From assembly GCF_963169125.1 (NCBI RefSeq), contig NC_084794.1, positions 152,158,858-152,222,857 on the forward strand: a DNA stretch of 64,000 bases. The letters run 5' to 3'. Position 1 is the stretch's first letter. Each line of letters begins with the position of its first letter. Source of the DNA: Humulus lupulus. Taxonomy: Eukaryota > Streptophyta > Magnoliopsida > Rosales > Cannabaceae. Positions 36,185 through 47,441 of this stretch are shown here, one piece after another. The notes under the pieces were generated by a model. The model was not told where the DNA came from, searched no databases, and saw nothing but the letters and a program-made list of their open reading frames with translations. The position numbers were made by a program, and so were the translations under genes.

Positions 36185-37021
36185 TCAACTCCTTCCAAGT
36201 ACCTTGGATCTCTTTTCATTTCCCATTTGGACTTCAAGTCCCACCTTTGCAGTTTCAAAGGTTTTGAAAAGAGTTTTATCATAGGTTGCATGAATGGTGG
36301 CACAAGTATCATACCTCCATCCTTGTACCTTTCCTTGGGTTGCATTAACTTCACTCAAGGTTGTAATGATCTCAACATAAAATGCATTGACCTTAGTATC
36401 ATCACTTTCTTTTGCAATGATCTCATCATCAATTGCATTGACATGTTCACCTTCTCTTAAGGTTGCACTAGTCTCATCACTACATGCATGAGCCATATAA
36501 ATTTTCTTTAGGGTTATCATACATTCCTCATCGAATGTATTAAATTCAATCAAGGTCACAAAGATCTCATCATCAATAGTATTGACCCCAATCTCATTAT
36601 GGTTAATTTTATAATTACCATATCTCACATAATGATCAATAACTTTACAAACAAAACAAGTATAGCAATAACCCTTGAATTGTTTATTAACATTCACCTT
36701 TCTACTCTTAATACAAACAATAATCTCAAACTCAAAAAAATATGGCATCGAACACATTTCATTAAAATTCTTGAAATCTACACATTTAGAAATAAGGAAC
36801 TTGATGATACCAGTCTCCTTAAGCATGTAATCCCATTGAGTTGTCTCATCCTTTGTTGATGAAGACTTTGAATCAATATCACATTCATGTAGAGCATTTC
36901 CAAATAAAAATTTCTTTGATCTTTCATGATTATGTGTCAACCACAAACAAAATCTTGAAACAATGATTTGAAGGTTGTAGACGATGAACCAATTTCCCTC
37001 ATTGTTGATTATATAAAACAC
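36185..37021 (-). pseudogene. Copia gag remnant and protease
   Basis: 278 open codons. A degenerate zinc knuckle (CYTCFVCKVIDHY) is near residue 148, and the protease region WRYDTCATIHATYDKTLF lies near residue 231. The catalytic core reads DTC instead of DSG/DTG. Only about 830 bp separate the LTR from the pre-integrase domain, so most of gag is missing. The middle part, with repeated EVNA/DDE segments, is unusual for this family. Confidence 0.75.
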
Positions 37022-37093
37022 AAAATGAAAGTAATTAGAAATATAGATTTTGATTGTTGGGAATAGATGACTTTACACTTTGCAAATCAACAA

Positions 37094-37117
37094 TGAATAA
37101 TAATAATAATAATAATC
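37094..37117. repeat. AAT microsatellite
   Basis: Seven or so AAT units just inside the copia LTR. Confidence 0.85.
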
Positions 37118-37737
37118 ATGCAATATTCCAAAACGTAGATGTTAATTAAGATTAAAATTTAAAGTATGAGTGTTATTCTTGATAATCAAAGAAACATGTT
37201 CATGATATGAATGTTAATCTTGAATATAAGAAACTAAATGATTAAATGATGATAAGATGAACTTAGATACATTTAATCATCTATATCAACAATGAAAAAC
37301 ATAATAGAATGACAAAATACAAGATTAGGGTTAGAGAGATACAACCTTTGTATTGGGCAACTTGAATCCTCAAACTTGGAGAACTTCTATGGCTTATACA
37401 CAATATGGATATTGTTGTCCAAAATATCTATTCCAAACATTCCCAATTTCTTGAAGCTTCAACTAAGTAGAATGATTTATGGGAATGAACAAGACTTAAA
37501 ACTCATGCAAGTCAAGCAAAGCATGATGAGTTTCTTGGAGAAAACCTTTGTCTTAGAAAGCTAGAGAGAGAATGAGGTTAGGGAGAGAGTTAGAAAGTGT
37601 GATCAAGACTTTTCAACTCTAATAACCCGTATATATAGTGTAGGCATGATCATTAGTCTAACCAATAGGATTATAACATTTAAAACACGTCATTTGGAGC
37701 ATTTTATGTAAACTATACAACTCTAAAAGACTGCCCA

Positions 37738-37880
37738 GGCAATGCATAGCCTGCATGCAGGCCATGTATCGCCTGACAGGCGATACGTTGCTTACAAGTA
37801 GGCAATGCATCGCCTGCTACGGTTTTTGAAGCCCTTTGCATTTTGGTGATGCTACGCCACTTATGGGGCGATGTATCACC
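37738..37880. repeat. Palindromic-word cluster in copia LTR
   Basis: Five near-copies of an AGGCGATGCATCGCCT-like word at 37738-37751, 37759-37774, 37777-37791, 37800-37815 and 37866-37880. Most carry one or two symmetry-breaking changes. Confidence 0.75.
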
Positions 37881-38070
37881 ACCCTCTCTGACTTTGGACC
37901 CTTCCAATGGTCCAAAAATTGCTCCAAATGCTACCGAACTTTTGGGACATGTTTGGATACCTCATTGTATCACTTTAGACCAACAAAAGTCACTTTTAGA
38001 TGCCTTCTACACAATCTCATGTTTTCACTTCTCTTTAAGTGAAAATTATTAAGTGTTTTGCACCTCAACA

Positions 38071-40130
38071 TGTAAACATCTTAACCATTATATTTAACCA
38101 ATCTTAACAGATACTCCTTCCGAGTCCAATGGCGGTTGTGAGTAATGGAAGGAGAAACCCAAACATGCTCAGGAATTATCCCATCTTCTACAAATTTAGC
38201 ATTATAAAAAAGGATTGGGGATTTACCTTTATCTAAGGAGGATGACTCAATTCCTAGTCTTGGGCCACCGTGTTTATGTGATCTATGTGATCCGCAACCC
38301 GTGCTCAGGAATTCTTTGAGTTTCAAAATCAAGTCAAATCAAAGTTGCTAATACATTTCCCATTCATGAGAAGCCCTAGTCAAAGCAGATTCTGCACTGT
38401 CACTAGTTGGGTTAACTCCAGCTCCACGTTTGGGAGCTTCTTCATTGCCTGTAGGCGATTATGGAAAGCCTAGACTAATGGGGTGCAGCGAAAATGACCA
38501 AAATGAAGAAAAGAAGATAAGTCTAAAAAGGTATACAAGGATCGGAGAAGGAAATCTTGGAGGATACCAAAAAACTTACCAACCCTAGAAAAGTCAAGGA
38601 GTAGGGTAAGATTGGTCGAGAGCGGAAAAACACTAGTAAAGAAAAAGTGGTCCTTGAACTCCCGAGCATGGCTCTCGTGGAGGTGAGGAGCCTTGTATTG
38701 TACTTGGAATACTTCATCAGTGTGTAAAACCTATCTAGGTCTCTTCTTTTCTTCCGTGCACACGCCCGAAAGCTATAGAGATATAAAATCTTTGCGGAAG
38801 AGGGCTCAGGTCACTACTAAAGTTTGTAAAATACATACAGGCCCGCGAGGACTCTGTAGCCATTCAGGATAAGTTGAAAGAGAGATATCTCCACAAAATT
38901 AAAAACAAAATTACAAAATTTTGATGGAACAGCGAAGTTGCTCCCACCTTGAGTTGAGATGGTGCGGCAAAGGTGGATGAGGTAGTCCTCGGTCCCTAGC
39001 CCATAATGGGACATGATGTTTGCCAAAGCATCTAAATTCTTCAACTTACTCGGAATCTACTCTAACTCAAATCCCGAGGCCGTGTATCGTGTCACTTCAT
39101 TAGGAACGGGAGATATATTTCCTTATGCCTCGGTCAAATGGCGCACTAGCGCCTACAGCCTCTTCGCCACTAGAGTAGCGTCCCTCACAGCCATGCGCTC
39201 CACTGCTCTGGCCTCCTTGGGGTTATGTCCTTGTTTTGGGACAATTTTCTCTATCTCTCTGTCGAAGTCTTAAAAACCTTGATGATCCAGTTCTCGGAGC
39301 TCCTCAAACATCTTAAACAAAAACCAAGCAATTAGCGCCCTCACCGAAAGAAAAATGGTCGGAACATGAGAATACCCTAAGGCAACAGCTTAATGATTAA
39401 AAAAAAGAGGAAAACTTTCTAAAAAAAAGTAGTCTCCCTGAAGCATCAAGATGTCACCAGAGACACCAGTAAAACTCGAGATCACGATCAAATAATGGGC
39501 AAAATCTGGAAAATTCCAGAAATCAAATTTATGGAAAAAAATGCGAGAAAAGACCACTTACGACTGGTTTAGACACCAAAATGGGAAAAGAAAAGGCATA
39601 AATAACCTACTCCTAGTTTTCTTATCATTCCAACACACAACCAAGAACTCGGCAAAAACCCAGAGAATCAAAAACCCAAAACGAATAAACACATGAATGG
39701 AGGTATCAATGCACTTACTCAATATGTACCAATGATAGGTGTTGAGTCGAGTGTGAACGTGAATGTACTGCATTTGATTCACCCATAAGTACCAATATTT
39801 CCTTCGATAATCCAAAATCGAAGAACTGAAGAAAGGGTTTGTAAATGGGATTTTGATAAGAGAGTTTTTCGCTCTGAGAAATGTAGAGTTTTGGGTATGA
39901 AAGAAGAAAGTGAGGGGAAAACTTGAGAGGGCAACGTTTAAATTCAAAACCCCGAACATCGGCAAAAAGCAACTCAATTCCCATCTGTTGATCACCTAGG
40001 GAGTAGGCACTCAAGCATGATACAACGGTCAGAAAAACTAAGGCAAAGATCTTACTCGAAAAGGCAAAAGGATGTATCGGGTACAGACAAAACCCCTCAT
40101 TAAATGACATTGATTGGTGGACCTAGCAAT
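38071..40130 (-). pseudogene. Tat antisense gene relic (PF04195-like)
   Basis: On the minus strand, upstream of and antisense to a plus-oriented Tat 3' end. 38817-39044 carries FNFVEISLFQLILNGYRVLAGL, matching the fragment at 9607-9864 and the domain at 60530-60600. 38081-38332 resembles the antisense region of the next Tat element at about 57300-57400. 38600-38700 has a DHFFFT-type segment comparable with QDFFFVKGP at 60778. Extra antisense genes at this position are known in Tat elements; the function is unknown. Frames are fragmented and introns are possible. Confidence 0.6.
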
Positions 40131-40265
40131 GGGGAGCTAACACATGGCACACCCCTTTTTGGAAATGTCAAGTCTCACAGACACCCCACAGTCAAAACCC
40201 GAGGATGAATTCCCTCATAAATGTTTTAACTAAGTCTTTATTGTCCCAAAGGACGAGTGAAGACT

Positions 40266-40276
40266 TAGGGGGCAAA
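40266..40276 (+). promoter_or_regulatory. Polypurine tract of upstream Tat element
   Basis: tagggggcaaa immediately before the TGTTGTC LTR start, matching the GGGGGCAA-type tract common before Tat LTRs. Confidence 0.75.
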
Positions 40277-41105
40277 TGTTGTCAGTGTAATTAAGATTGA
40301 TTACAGACCACGAAAGGTTGTTAGTAACCTATTTAAAGCTACACGGGAATTGAAACCATTCGCCATCATGGCTCACCACCACCAGAAAAATAACTCATTT
40401 GGAGAGCATTACCTCTCGAAGACATTGTCAAAAGATAATGCCCCAAGTCTCCTAGTGAGATCGTTTTCCCATTACTTACTTCTTCAGGCATACAAGAACC
40501 CTTCTCCGGACCTGGAGGATAGTTGCCAAGTGTCCAACATAGCAACCCTAGACTACAGACATCCTTCTGACACCTATTGTCACATGGATCATGGTGTCGA
40601 CTCTGTATAAGTAGCAAAAATGATGTCCCACAACGCCAGTTGACATGGTAAAAAATGCAGGTACAACGCTGACACATGTTAGGGGCATTTTCCCAATAAA
40701 GTAGTGGGCTAGAATTACTCGGATTGGGCCTACCAAAATATGTTGGGGCCCACCAGCTTATTAAATAGCAGAATGAGTATTTTTTTCATAACTAACCTCC
40801 ATAAAGAGAGGACAATTGTAATCAGCCACCATTAATGAGCCTAATTTCCATAGCTGCCTATAAATAGGGCTAGGGCACACATTGTAAAGGATCATCTTTT
40901 TCCAATTTTTAGAGTGAACACAAACGCTGCCTAAAAACCCTCTAGAGGGCTTGAACCGTGCAAGTTCTTCATTCTAATACAAGTGACTTGTGGACTAGGG
41001 TTAATTAATAACCTCAACCATGTAAAAGTTTGCATTCTTCTTTCATTTCTTTAAGCATTTTTTTTATTAATTAGTTGTTAGCAAAAAAACTAGTCGATAA
41101 AAACA
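40277..41105 (+). mobile_element. 3' LTR of upstream Tat element
   Basis: 829 bp, TGTTGTCAGTG to about AAAACA. It contains a TATA box at 40859-40868. It is homologous to the LTR at 41132-41982 but well diverged, so it belongs to a different insertion. Short open frames inside it are not genes. Confidence 0.8.
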
Positions 41106-41131
41106 AATGTACTAAGTGAAAATATTGCAAT

Positions 41132-41982
41132 TGTTGTCTGTGTTTTCTCCGAGTGACACGTGGTACACTTTAAGGAGTTATAGAGTCCCCCGTAAGCTGG
41201 TAAGGTCTCCCAAAGCCTATCCTGGGCTCCATGGGATGTGAGCCCATTCTTTGCCATAATTCACCACCACAGGAGGAGTACATCCTCCTAGAGGCATCAC
41301 TCCCCAAGGACATTTTCACAAGATGGTGGTTCAAGTCTCACTAGAACGCCTTCTCCTACCTCATAACCTCCTTCGAGTCTCTGAGGACCTTCCTTCGGCC
41401 CAAGAGAATGGGAACCATTTGTCAAGCACAATAACCCTTGACCATATATATCTTTCTAACACCTACTCTCACGCAAATCGTGGTGTCGACTCTGTACAAA
41501 TGACAAAACAGATATCCCACGACGTCGCCTAACATGGGGAAATGTGCAGGTACCACTCTGACTATGTAATAGACATTTCCCCCAACAAATTAGTGGGCTT
41601 ACATTCTTCACATTTGGCCCACCATGATATGCTGGTGCACACCAGCTCATTTAGTACTATAATCTTTATTTATTATGTAACAAATCCTCATTAATGTAGA
41701 ATAATTGTAATCATCTCCAATTAATGAGCTGAATTTCCACAGCAGCCTATAAATAGGGCTAGGGCACACACTGTAAATGATCTCAACTTTTACTTTCTGA
41801 GTGAGCCCATATGCTGCCTGAAAATCAAGAGAGCTTGAGCTTTGCAAGTTCTTAGCATCCTAATACAATTTCCTCATGGACTAGGGTTAATTAATAAACT
41901 GAACCACGTAAAAATATGTGTTCCAATCTCTATTTCTTTAAGCTTTAGTTTAATTATTTGTTATCAAAATAGCTAGTCAACA
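41132..41982 (+). mobile_element. 5' LTR of Tat element G5
   Basis: 851 bp, TGTTGTCTGTG to GTCAACA with inverted ends, TATA box at 41748-41757. Followed within a few bases by a primer-site-like segment and the gag start at 42029. The flank before it is GCAAT. No palindromic-word cluster is visible here or in the preceding Tat LTR. Confidence 0.85.
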
Positions 41983-41985
41983 TTG

Positions 41986-42004
41986 TGGTGCTTCCATTGG
42001 GATC
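41986..42004 (+). promoter_or_regulatory. Probable primer binding site of G5
   Basis: tggtgcttccattgggatc starts three bases after the LTR. TGG-start and position fit a tRNA 3' end complement; the tRNA is not identified from sequence alone. Confidence 0.55.
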
Positions 42005-42028
42005 TTGAAGAAAGGAAGAGTTGCAGCG

Positions 42029-42437
42029 ATGGTGAACACCCGCAGAACTCTACCAGAAGATGGCATCCTCCCTACCATGGGAGTTGAACAAGTTTGTCCA
42101 CCTCTTGTATTTGTTCTAGAGATGACCGATAATGAAGGGTATGAAGGAGATGGTGGAGACACTGACTACACCATGTCGTATCGGTCCAAAGAGCCACTAG
42201 AAGTCACTATGTTGAAAGATCAAGTTTCCTCTCGAAAATGTGAAATGGAGGCAGAAAAGGACAATACTTTTGCCTTACAATAGATGGTGATTTCCCTGAG
42301 GGCCTTGTTGGCAGTCCAAGGACATCAGGTGGATCCTTAAGCCTAAATGCCACTTGCATAACCTGCTAACGTGCCACAAAAATAACCCGATGGAGTACCA
42401 CTTGCATGCCCATCTTAGGAGAGAGAAAGAGTTAAGG
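42029..42437 (+). pseudogene. N-terminal gag of Tat element G5
   Basis: Starts MVNTRRTLPEDGILP, typical of Tat gag, and is open to 42283, then degenerates. It is cut at 42438 by insertion of T3. The rest of gag resumes at 51389 after the second TAAGG. Confidence 0.75.
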
Positions 42438-44169
42438 TGTAACGCCCTGGATTGCCAAGACCATTACACTATGTGTTTATAAAAGTGCTAGACTTGCTAA
42501 TCAAGTCATTTAGTTAAAAACGTGTTACTGGAAACATAAAGGAACTAGGGTTAAAAAAATTTGGTCTTAAAAGTCACATTTCTTATAAAGAAACCATTCC
42601 TGTTTACACGGGATCCCAAAAATATTAAGATTAAAACCATTTACAAAAGATTTACAATTTAAATACATCATTAGCCATACTAAGGCAAAATAGACAGTTC
42701 AGCGATCCCTGTCCTGAACCACTCCTCGGCCAAGGCAACAGAACAGCTGGCTATGTACATTCAGCCCCGCAGCTCTCCGTCTCAGGACTGGTCTAACTTG
42801 CCTTTGCCTTTGCCTTTACCTGCACCACGTAGCACCCGTGAGCCAAGGCCCAGCAAGAAAACACAATAACAGAGCATAAGCAATCAACAGACAATCCAAT
42901 ATCTCATATTGCATAGACATATTCTCAACCATATAAACATTCAAAATAATCAAGTATTCAGCATACTAAACATATAAACTCATACCATACATCAATTATA
43001 ATGATAACTAGGGTTAGCGCCCTCACGCCGCACCCTCTGTTATCCCACTGACTCCGGCCCGCTTAAATTGAGCTTAGTGAATATGAAGCTGTCCTCGGCT
43101 ACCAGTGGCCAAACCGTGCCCTGTGCGCAAATATAGTGTACGGCACCCTTAGGCCGCTATCACATGTTCCAGGGTGTAATACCATCATTGACATTATATA
43201 GATATCGGGAGCTCTTAGTCCCATCACTAACATATAACCGGGTGCAGTTTTCTTACCTTTAGGTTCGCTAGCTTTGATCACTTGACTCCTTGAGCACGAT
43301 CCCTCTCGAGCCCTAGCGCTCACCTAATCATAACCATAGGTCAAAGTCATCACCAAACCTCAAGTCCAAAACATACAACGCTTGGTCAAAAACCCTTGTA
43401 AATAACCCTAAAATCCCTTTCTGGAAACAGGGCAGCGCTACAACGCTCTAAGGACGGCGCTATAGCGCTACAAGCAGAACCAAAATCCCCCATAAAGCAT
43501 GGCCTAGCGCTACAGTGCCCAAAGGCTAGCGTTGTAGCGCTAGTCACAGACAACCAACGTCACATTTTCCCTTCCTGCAATTTTCTCGAGCCAAACTTAA
43601 CCAAAACTTCTCCAAACTTTCACCAAACTCAAAAACAAGCTTATTAACACACTCCACTCATCCCAAGCATCCCAAATTCTCAAAACCCAATCACATGCAT
43701 CCCTAATCTCAAAATTCACCATTGTTGCTCATAGACTTCAGAAACTCAACACAAACTAGTCAAGACATCAAAGTTTAAAACTCATAATTTATACCTTCGA
43801 TGGAAATTCGATTTCAAGTTAGCCTCTAGACCTCCTTAGCTTGTTCTTACTCAATTCCTTGGCTTGAGTTCCACTAAAATTCCCATCAACTTAGCTTAGA
43901 TACCATAATTCAAACTAGCCAAACCAGAAACTGAAAACTCCAAAGGCTTACCTCAAGTATTGGTGTGTTCCTCCTAACCCCTTGCCAACCCTTCAAGCTT
44001 AGCTTAGTATTCTTGTTACTCAGCCTAACCTAGCTCCCTTTTGAGTTTTGCTCCAAGAAGAATGAAGAGAAATGGTGAGAGAACCACAAACCCACCCTAA
44101 GAAAACTACTTTATTTTCCTTCCTTTTCTTTTTCTGTCTTTTCCTTCTTTTCTTTCTCTCCTCAGCCTT
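42438..44169 (-). mobile_element. Truncated 3' LTR of T3
   Basis: Matches 48985-50778 of the 5' LTR, then stops at a CTT microhomology and passes into integrase sequence. The homologous 50779-51388 is missing. It also lacks a segment of about 95 bp present in the 5' LTR near 49917-49990. A palindromic cluster lies at 43434-43541. Confidence 0.92.
43434..43541. repeat. Palindromic-word cluster in T3 3' LTR
   Basis: Four near-copies of AGCGCTATAGCGCT, including the perfect gcgctatagcgc at 43457-43468 and copies at 43434-43447, 43505-43518 and 43527-43541. The 5' LTR copy (50040-50155) is decayed but keeps gcgctacagcgc at 50067-50078. Confidence 0.8.
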
Positions 44170-44547
44170 ATTCCGCAATACTTTATCTTTCCGATCTAAG
44201 ATCTGAACTAGTTGCTCTTCATAAGCCAAATCTGTCTGTAGCTCCAAATCTTCATATCTCAACACATGAGTCACATCTGAGACGTACTTCCGGAGCATAG
44301 AAACCTGGAATACATCATGGACTCTTGACAACGATGGTGGCAAGGCTAACCTGTACACCACCTGACCAATCCTTTCCAGGATCTCAAAAGGTCCAATGAA
44401 TCTAGGGCTTAGCTTACCCTTCTTTCCAAACCTCCTCACCCATCGCAATGGTGAAACTCGAAGAAATACGTGGTCCCCAACATGGAACTCCACGTCTCTA
44501 CGCTTAGGATTAGCGCAACTTTTCTGTCTGCTCTGAGAACCAAGCAT
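44020..44547 (-). pseudogene. Chimeric integrase C-terminus fused to LTR sequence (T3)
   Basis: 175 open codons. The first part is the integrase C-terminal region (EFHVGDHVFLRVSPLRWVRRF, LSRVHDVFQVSMLRKYVSD, VQILDRKDKVLRNK). At about 44169 the frame passes without a stop into the 3' LTR and encodes a basic tail, AEERKKRRKRQKKKRKENK, followed by a few dozen residues. The normal chromodomain is therefore missing and replaced. Upstream integrase is broken, so the chimera is probably not expressed as an enzyme. Confidence 0.85.
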
Positions 44548-44564
44548 TCTAGCCCGGATCTTCT

Positions 44565-45255
44565 ATGTAGCTTCATTTGTCCTCTGAACCATATCTGGCC
44601 CCAAATATCTCCTCTCACCCATCTCGTCCTAATGAATGGGTGATCTACACTTCCTCCCATACAACATCTCATTGGGAGCCACTCCAATCGTTGACTGATA
44701 ACTATTGTTATAGGAAAATTCAATCAACGAAAGATACTTACTCCATGAACCCTCAAAGTCAATCACACACACTCTGAGCATATCCTCTAATACCTGGATC
44801 GTCCTCTCAAACTGTCCGACAGTCTGAGGATGAAAGGCCGTACTGAACTTTAACTGAGTCCCCAAAGCCTTCTACAAACCACCCCAAAACTTGGAAGTGA
44901 AGATAGGATCCTGGTCTAACACTATAGACTTAGGAACCCCATGGAGACGTACGATCTCCCTCACATACAACTTAGCATACTGATCCACAATATATGTCGA
45001 CCTCACTGGAAGAAAATGGGCTGACTTGGTGTACCTTTCCACTATCACCCACACCGAGTCATGAAGCCCTACAGTCCTGGGTAAACCTCCCACAAAATCC
45101 ATAGTAATGTTCTCCCATTTCCATTCAGGAATACCCAAAGGCTGAAACAACCCTGCTGGTCGTTGGTTCTCAGCTTTCACCTACTGACAGGTTAAGCATC
45201 TAGCAACGTTCTTCACCACATCCTTCTTCATCCCGGGCCACCAATATAAAGCCTG
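44565..45255 (-). pseudogene. Broken integrase core (T3)
   Basis: 44872-45180 holds MDFVGGLPRTVGLHDSVWVI and the second Asp in LDQDP; 44629-44865 holds the Glu in [11 protein letters not shown] and the [15 protein letters not shown] segment. All three catalytic acids are present, but stops near 44868 and 45181 divide the domain. Confidence 0.88.
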
Positions 45256-45261
45256 TAGATC

Positions 45262-46690
45262 CTAATACATCTTAGTGGTACCCGGATGAAGTGAGTACGG
45301 CGTCGTATGAGACTCATCTAGTATCTCTCTTCTAATTCCCTCATCAGCTGGAACACAAATCTGTCCCTGATACCGAAGTAACCCAACCTCAGAAATAGAA
45401 TAGTCCTTAGCTACTCCCGCTAAGACATCCTCCCTAATCCTCTGTAACTGGACATCTACCAACTGTCCTTCTCTGATCCGCTCTAGCAGGGTCGACTGTA
45501 GAGAAATATTGGCCAACCGGCTTACCACCAACTCTATCCCCGCTCTGACCATCTCATCCGCTAACTCTCTTGAGATCTGAATAGAACTATATAACTGACC
45601 TAGACCTCTCCAGCTCAATGCATCTGCCACCACATTGGCTTTCCCCAGATGGTAAAGAATATCACAATCATAGTCCTTTACAACCTCTAGCCAACACCTC
45701 TGTCTCATGTTCAGGTCCTTCCGTGTAAAGAAATACTTCAGACTCTGATGGTCAGTATATACCTCGCACTTCTCCCCATACAGATAATGTCGCCAAATCT
45801 TCAGTGCAAACACCACTGCTGCCAGCTCCAAATCATGGGTAGGATATCATTGCTCGTACTCCTTCAGCTGCTGAGATGCATAAGCTATAACCTTCTCATT
45901 CTGCATCAACACACAACCTAAGCCCAACCTCGATGCATCGCAGTAAACCACAAACTTCCCTTCCCCCGAAGGAAGACTCAACACTGGTGCTATAATAAGC
46001 CATCGCTCCAATTCTTGGAAACTGTCTTCACACTTGTTCGACCAGATAAACTTCAGATTCTTCCGTGTCAATTCTGTCATCGGTGCCGCTATCTTCGAGA
46101 AGCCCTCTACAAACCGTCTTTAATAACCCGCCAAACCAAGAAAACTCCGCACCTACAAGGTATTCCCTGGCCTCGGCCAATCCCTAACCGCCTCTACCTT
46201 AGATGGATCCACCTTAATCCCATCTGCACCCACAATATGTCCAAGGAATGTCACTTCTGGTAGCGAAAATTCACATTTCTTAAACTTGGCGTACAAATGA
46301 TGCTCCCTCAACCTCTGAAGAACCTGTCGAAGATGAAGCTCGTGCTCTGCCTCTGAACTAGAATACACTAAGATGTCGTCGATGAAGACAATAACGAATT
46401 GATCCAGAAAATCATTGAACACCCTATTCATTAGATCCATAAAAGTTGCTGGGGCATTGGTCAACCTAAATGACATGACCAAGAACTCATAATGCCCATA
46501 CCGCGTTCGGAAGGCCGTCTTAGGTATATCCTCATCCTTGATCCTCAGCTGGTAATAACCAGATCAAAGATCAATCTTTGAGAACACCGTCTTACCTTGC
46601 ATCTGATCGAACAAGTCGTCAATCCTTGGTAGGGGATACTTATTCTTAATAGTCAACTTGTTCAATTCCCTGTAGTCTATACACATTCTC
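45262..46690 (-). pseudogene. Broken reverse transcriptase - RNase H (T3)
   Basis: 46153-46482 has the intact catalytic motif [11 protein letters not shown], unlike T1 and T2. 45847-46080 and 45262-45831 carry RNase H ([27 protein letters not shown]) and the integrase zinc-binding start. Stops and shifts near 46690, 46560, 46140 and 45840 interrupt the frame. Confidence 0.9.
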
Positions 46691-47438
46691 AAGGTCCCGT
46701 ATTCTTCTTCACAAATAAAACTGGAGCACCCCATGGCGAGTAACTAGGCCTGATAAACCCCAAATCCAGAAGCTCCTGCAACTGTATCTTCAATTCTTTC
46801 AGTTCCGCCAGTGCCATCCTATATGGTGCCCTCGACACTGGCTCTATCCCCGGTGCCAACTCAATGACAAACTGAATCTCTCTATGCAGCGGCAACCCAG
46901 GCAAGTCCTCTGGGAATACATCCAAGAACTCACAAACCAATCTGGTCTCCTCTGGTCTTACTGGAAAAACCCTGGTGGTATCCACCACACTAGCCAGAAA
47001 GCCTATACATCCACCCTGTAGCAAATCTCTGGCTCTCAATGCTGATATCCTGGGCACGCGGGGTCCATGCACCGCTCCCACAAAAACAAAGGGATCCTCG
47101 CCCTTTGGCTCAAAAGTCACCATCTTCTTCCTGCAGTCAACAGTAGCTCCATATCTAACCAACTAATCCATACCTAGAATCATATCAAAATCCTCCATAC
47201 TCAACTCAATCAAATCCACTGATAACTCCCTACCATCAACTATCACTGGCAGTGCTCTAATCCACCTCCTAGATTCTACCAGTTCTTCTGTAGGAAAAAT
47301 AGTCCCAAACCTTGAAGTATTATACTCACTAGGTCTAAACAATCTATCAATCACTTTATCAGATACAAACGAATGCGTAGCACCAAAGTCTATCAAAATA
47401 GTAAAAGAAGTGTCAGCGCTAGAAAGCTGACTTGTCAC
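46691..47438 (-). pseudogene. Broken aspartic protease and linker (T3)
   Basis: 47163-47438 carries the protease with IDFGATHSF in place of the DSG core, so the catalytic motif is altered. A TAG at 47163-47165 replaces the Trp codon of MDWLVRYG. The linker with [10 protein letters not shown] continues in 46689-47162 and ends in a frameshift at the RT start. Confidence 0.88.
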
Positions 47439-47441
47439 TAC

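Larger units (their letters stand above)
31319..38070 (-). mobile_element. Ty1/copia element, 3' end lost, split by a solo LTR
   Basis: Minus-strand order: 5' LTR 37055-38070, short gag-protease region, pre-integrase domain, integrase, RT, RNase H. RNase H is broken at 33857 by a solo LTR and continues left of it at 31376-31319 with LQYSKFLKILEGYSDS. The integrase-before-RT order and YVDDM catalytic motif are diagnostic of copia. No 3' LTR is found; the left end joins LTR-B. Confidence 0.88.
37055..38070 (-). mobile_element. 5' LTR of the copia element (LTR-D)
   Basis: 1016 bp with TGTTG/CAACA inverted ends. On the minus strand a palindromic cluster (37738-37880) lies upstream of a TATATATA run at about 37630-37637. 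The bases following 38070 are TGTAA; the partner duplication is not found because the 3' LTR is missing. No clear tRNA primer site is recognised next to 37054. Confidence 0.75.

Noticed and set aside
39558..40110. Two overlapping minus-strand ORFs with hydrophobic segments as a membrane protein
   Set aside because: They overlap in different frames in the upstream region of a Tat antisense relic and match no family I recognise.
42438..44019. A solo LTR at the left of T3
   Set aside because: It is joined to integrase sequence of T3 and shares the TAAGG duplication with 51389, so it is the truncated 3' LTR of T3.
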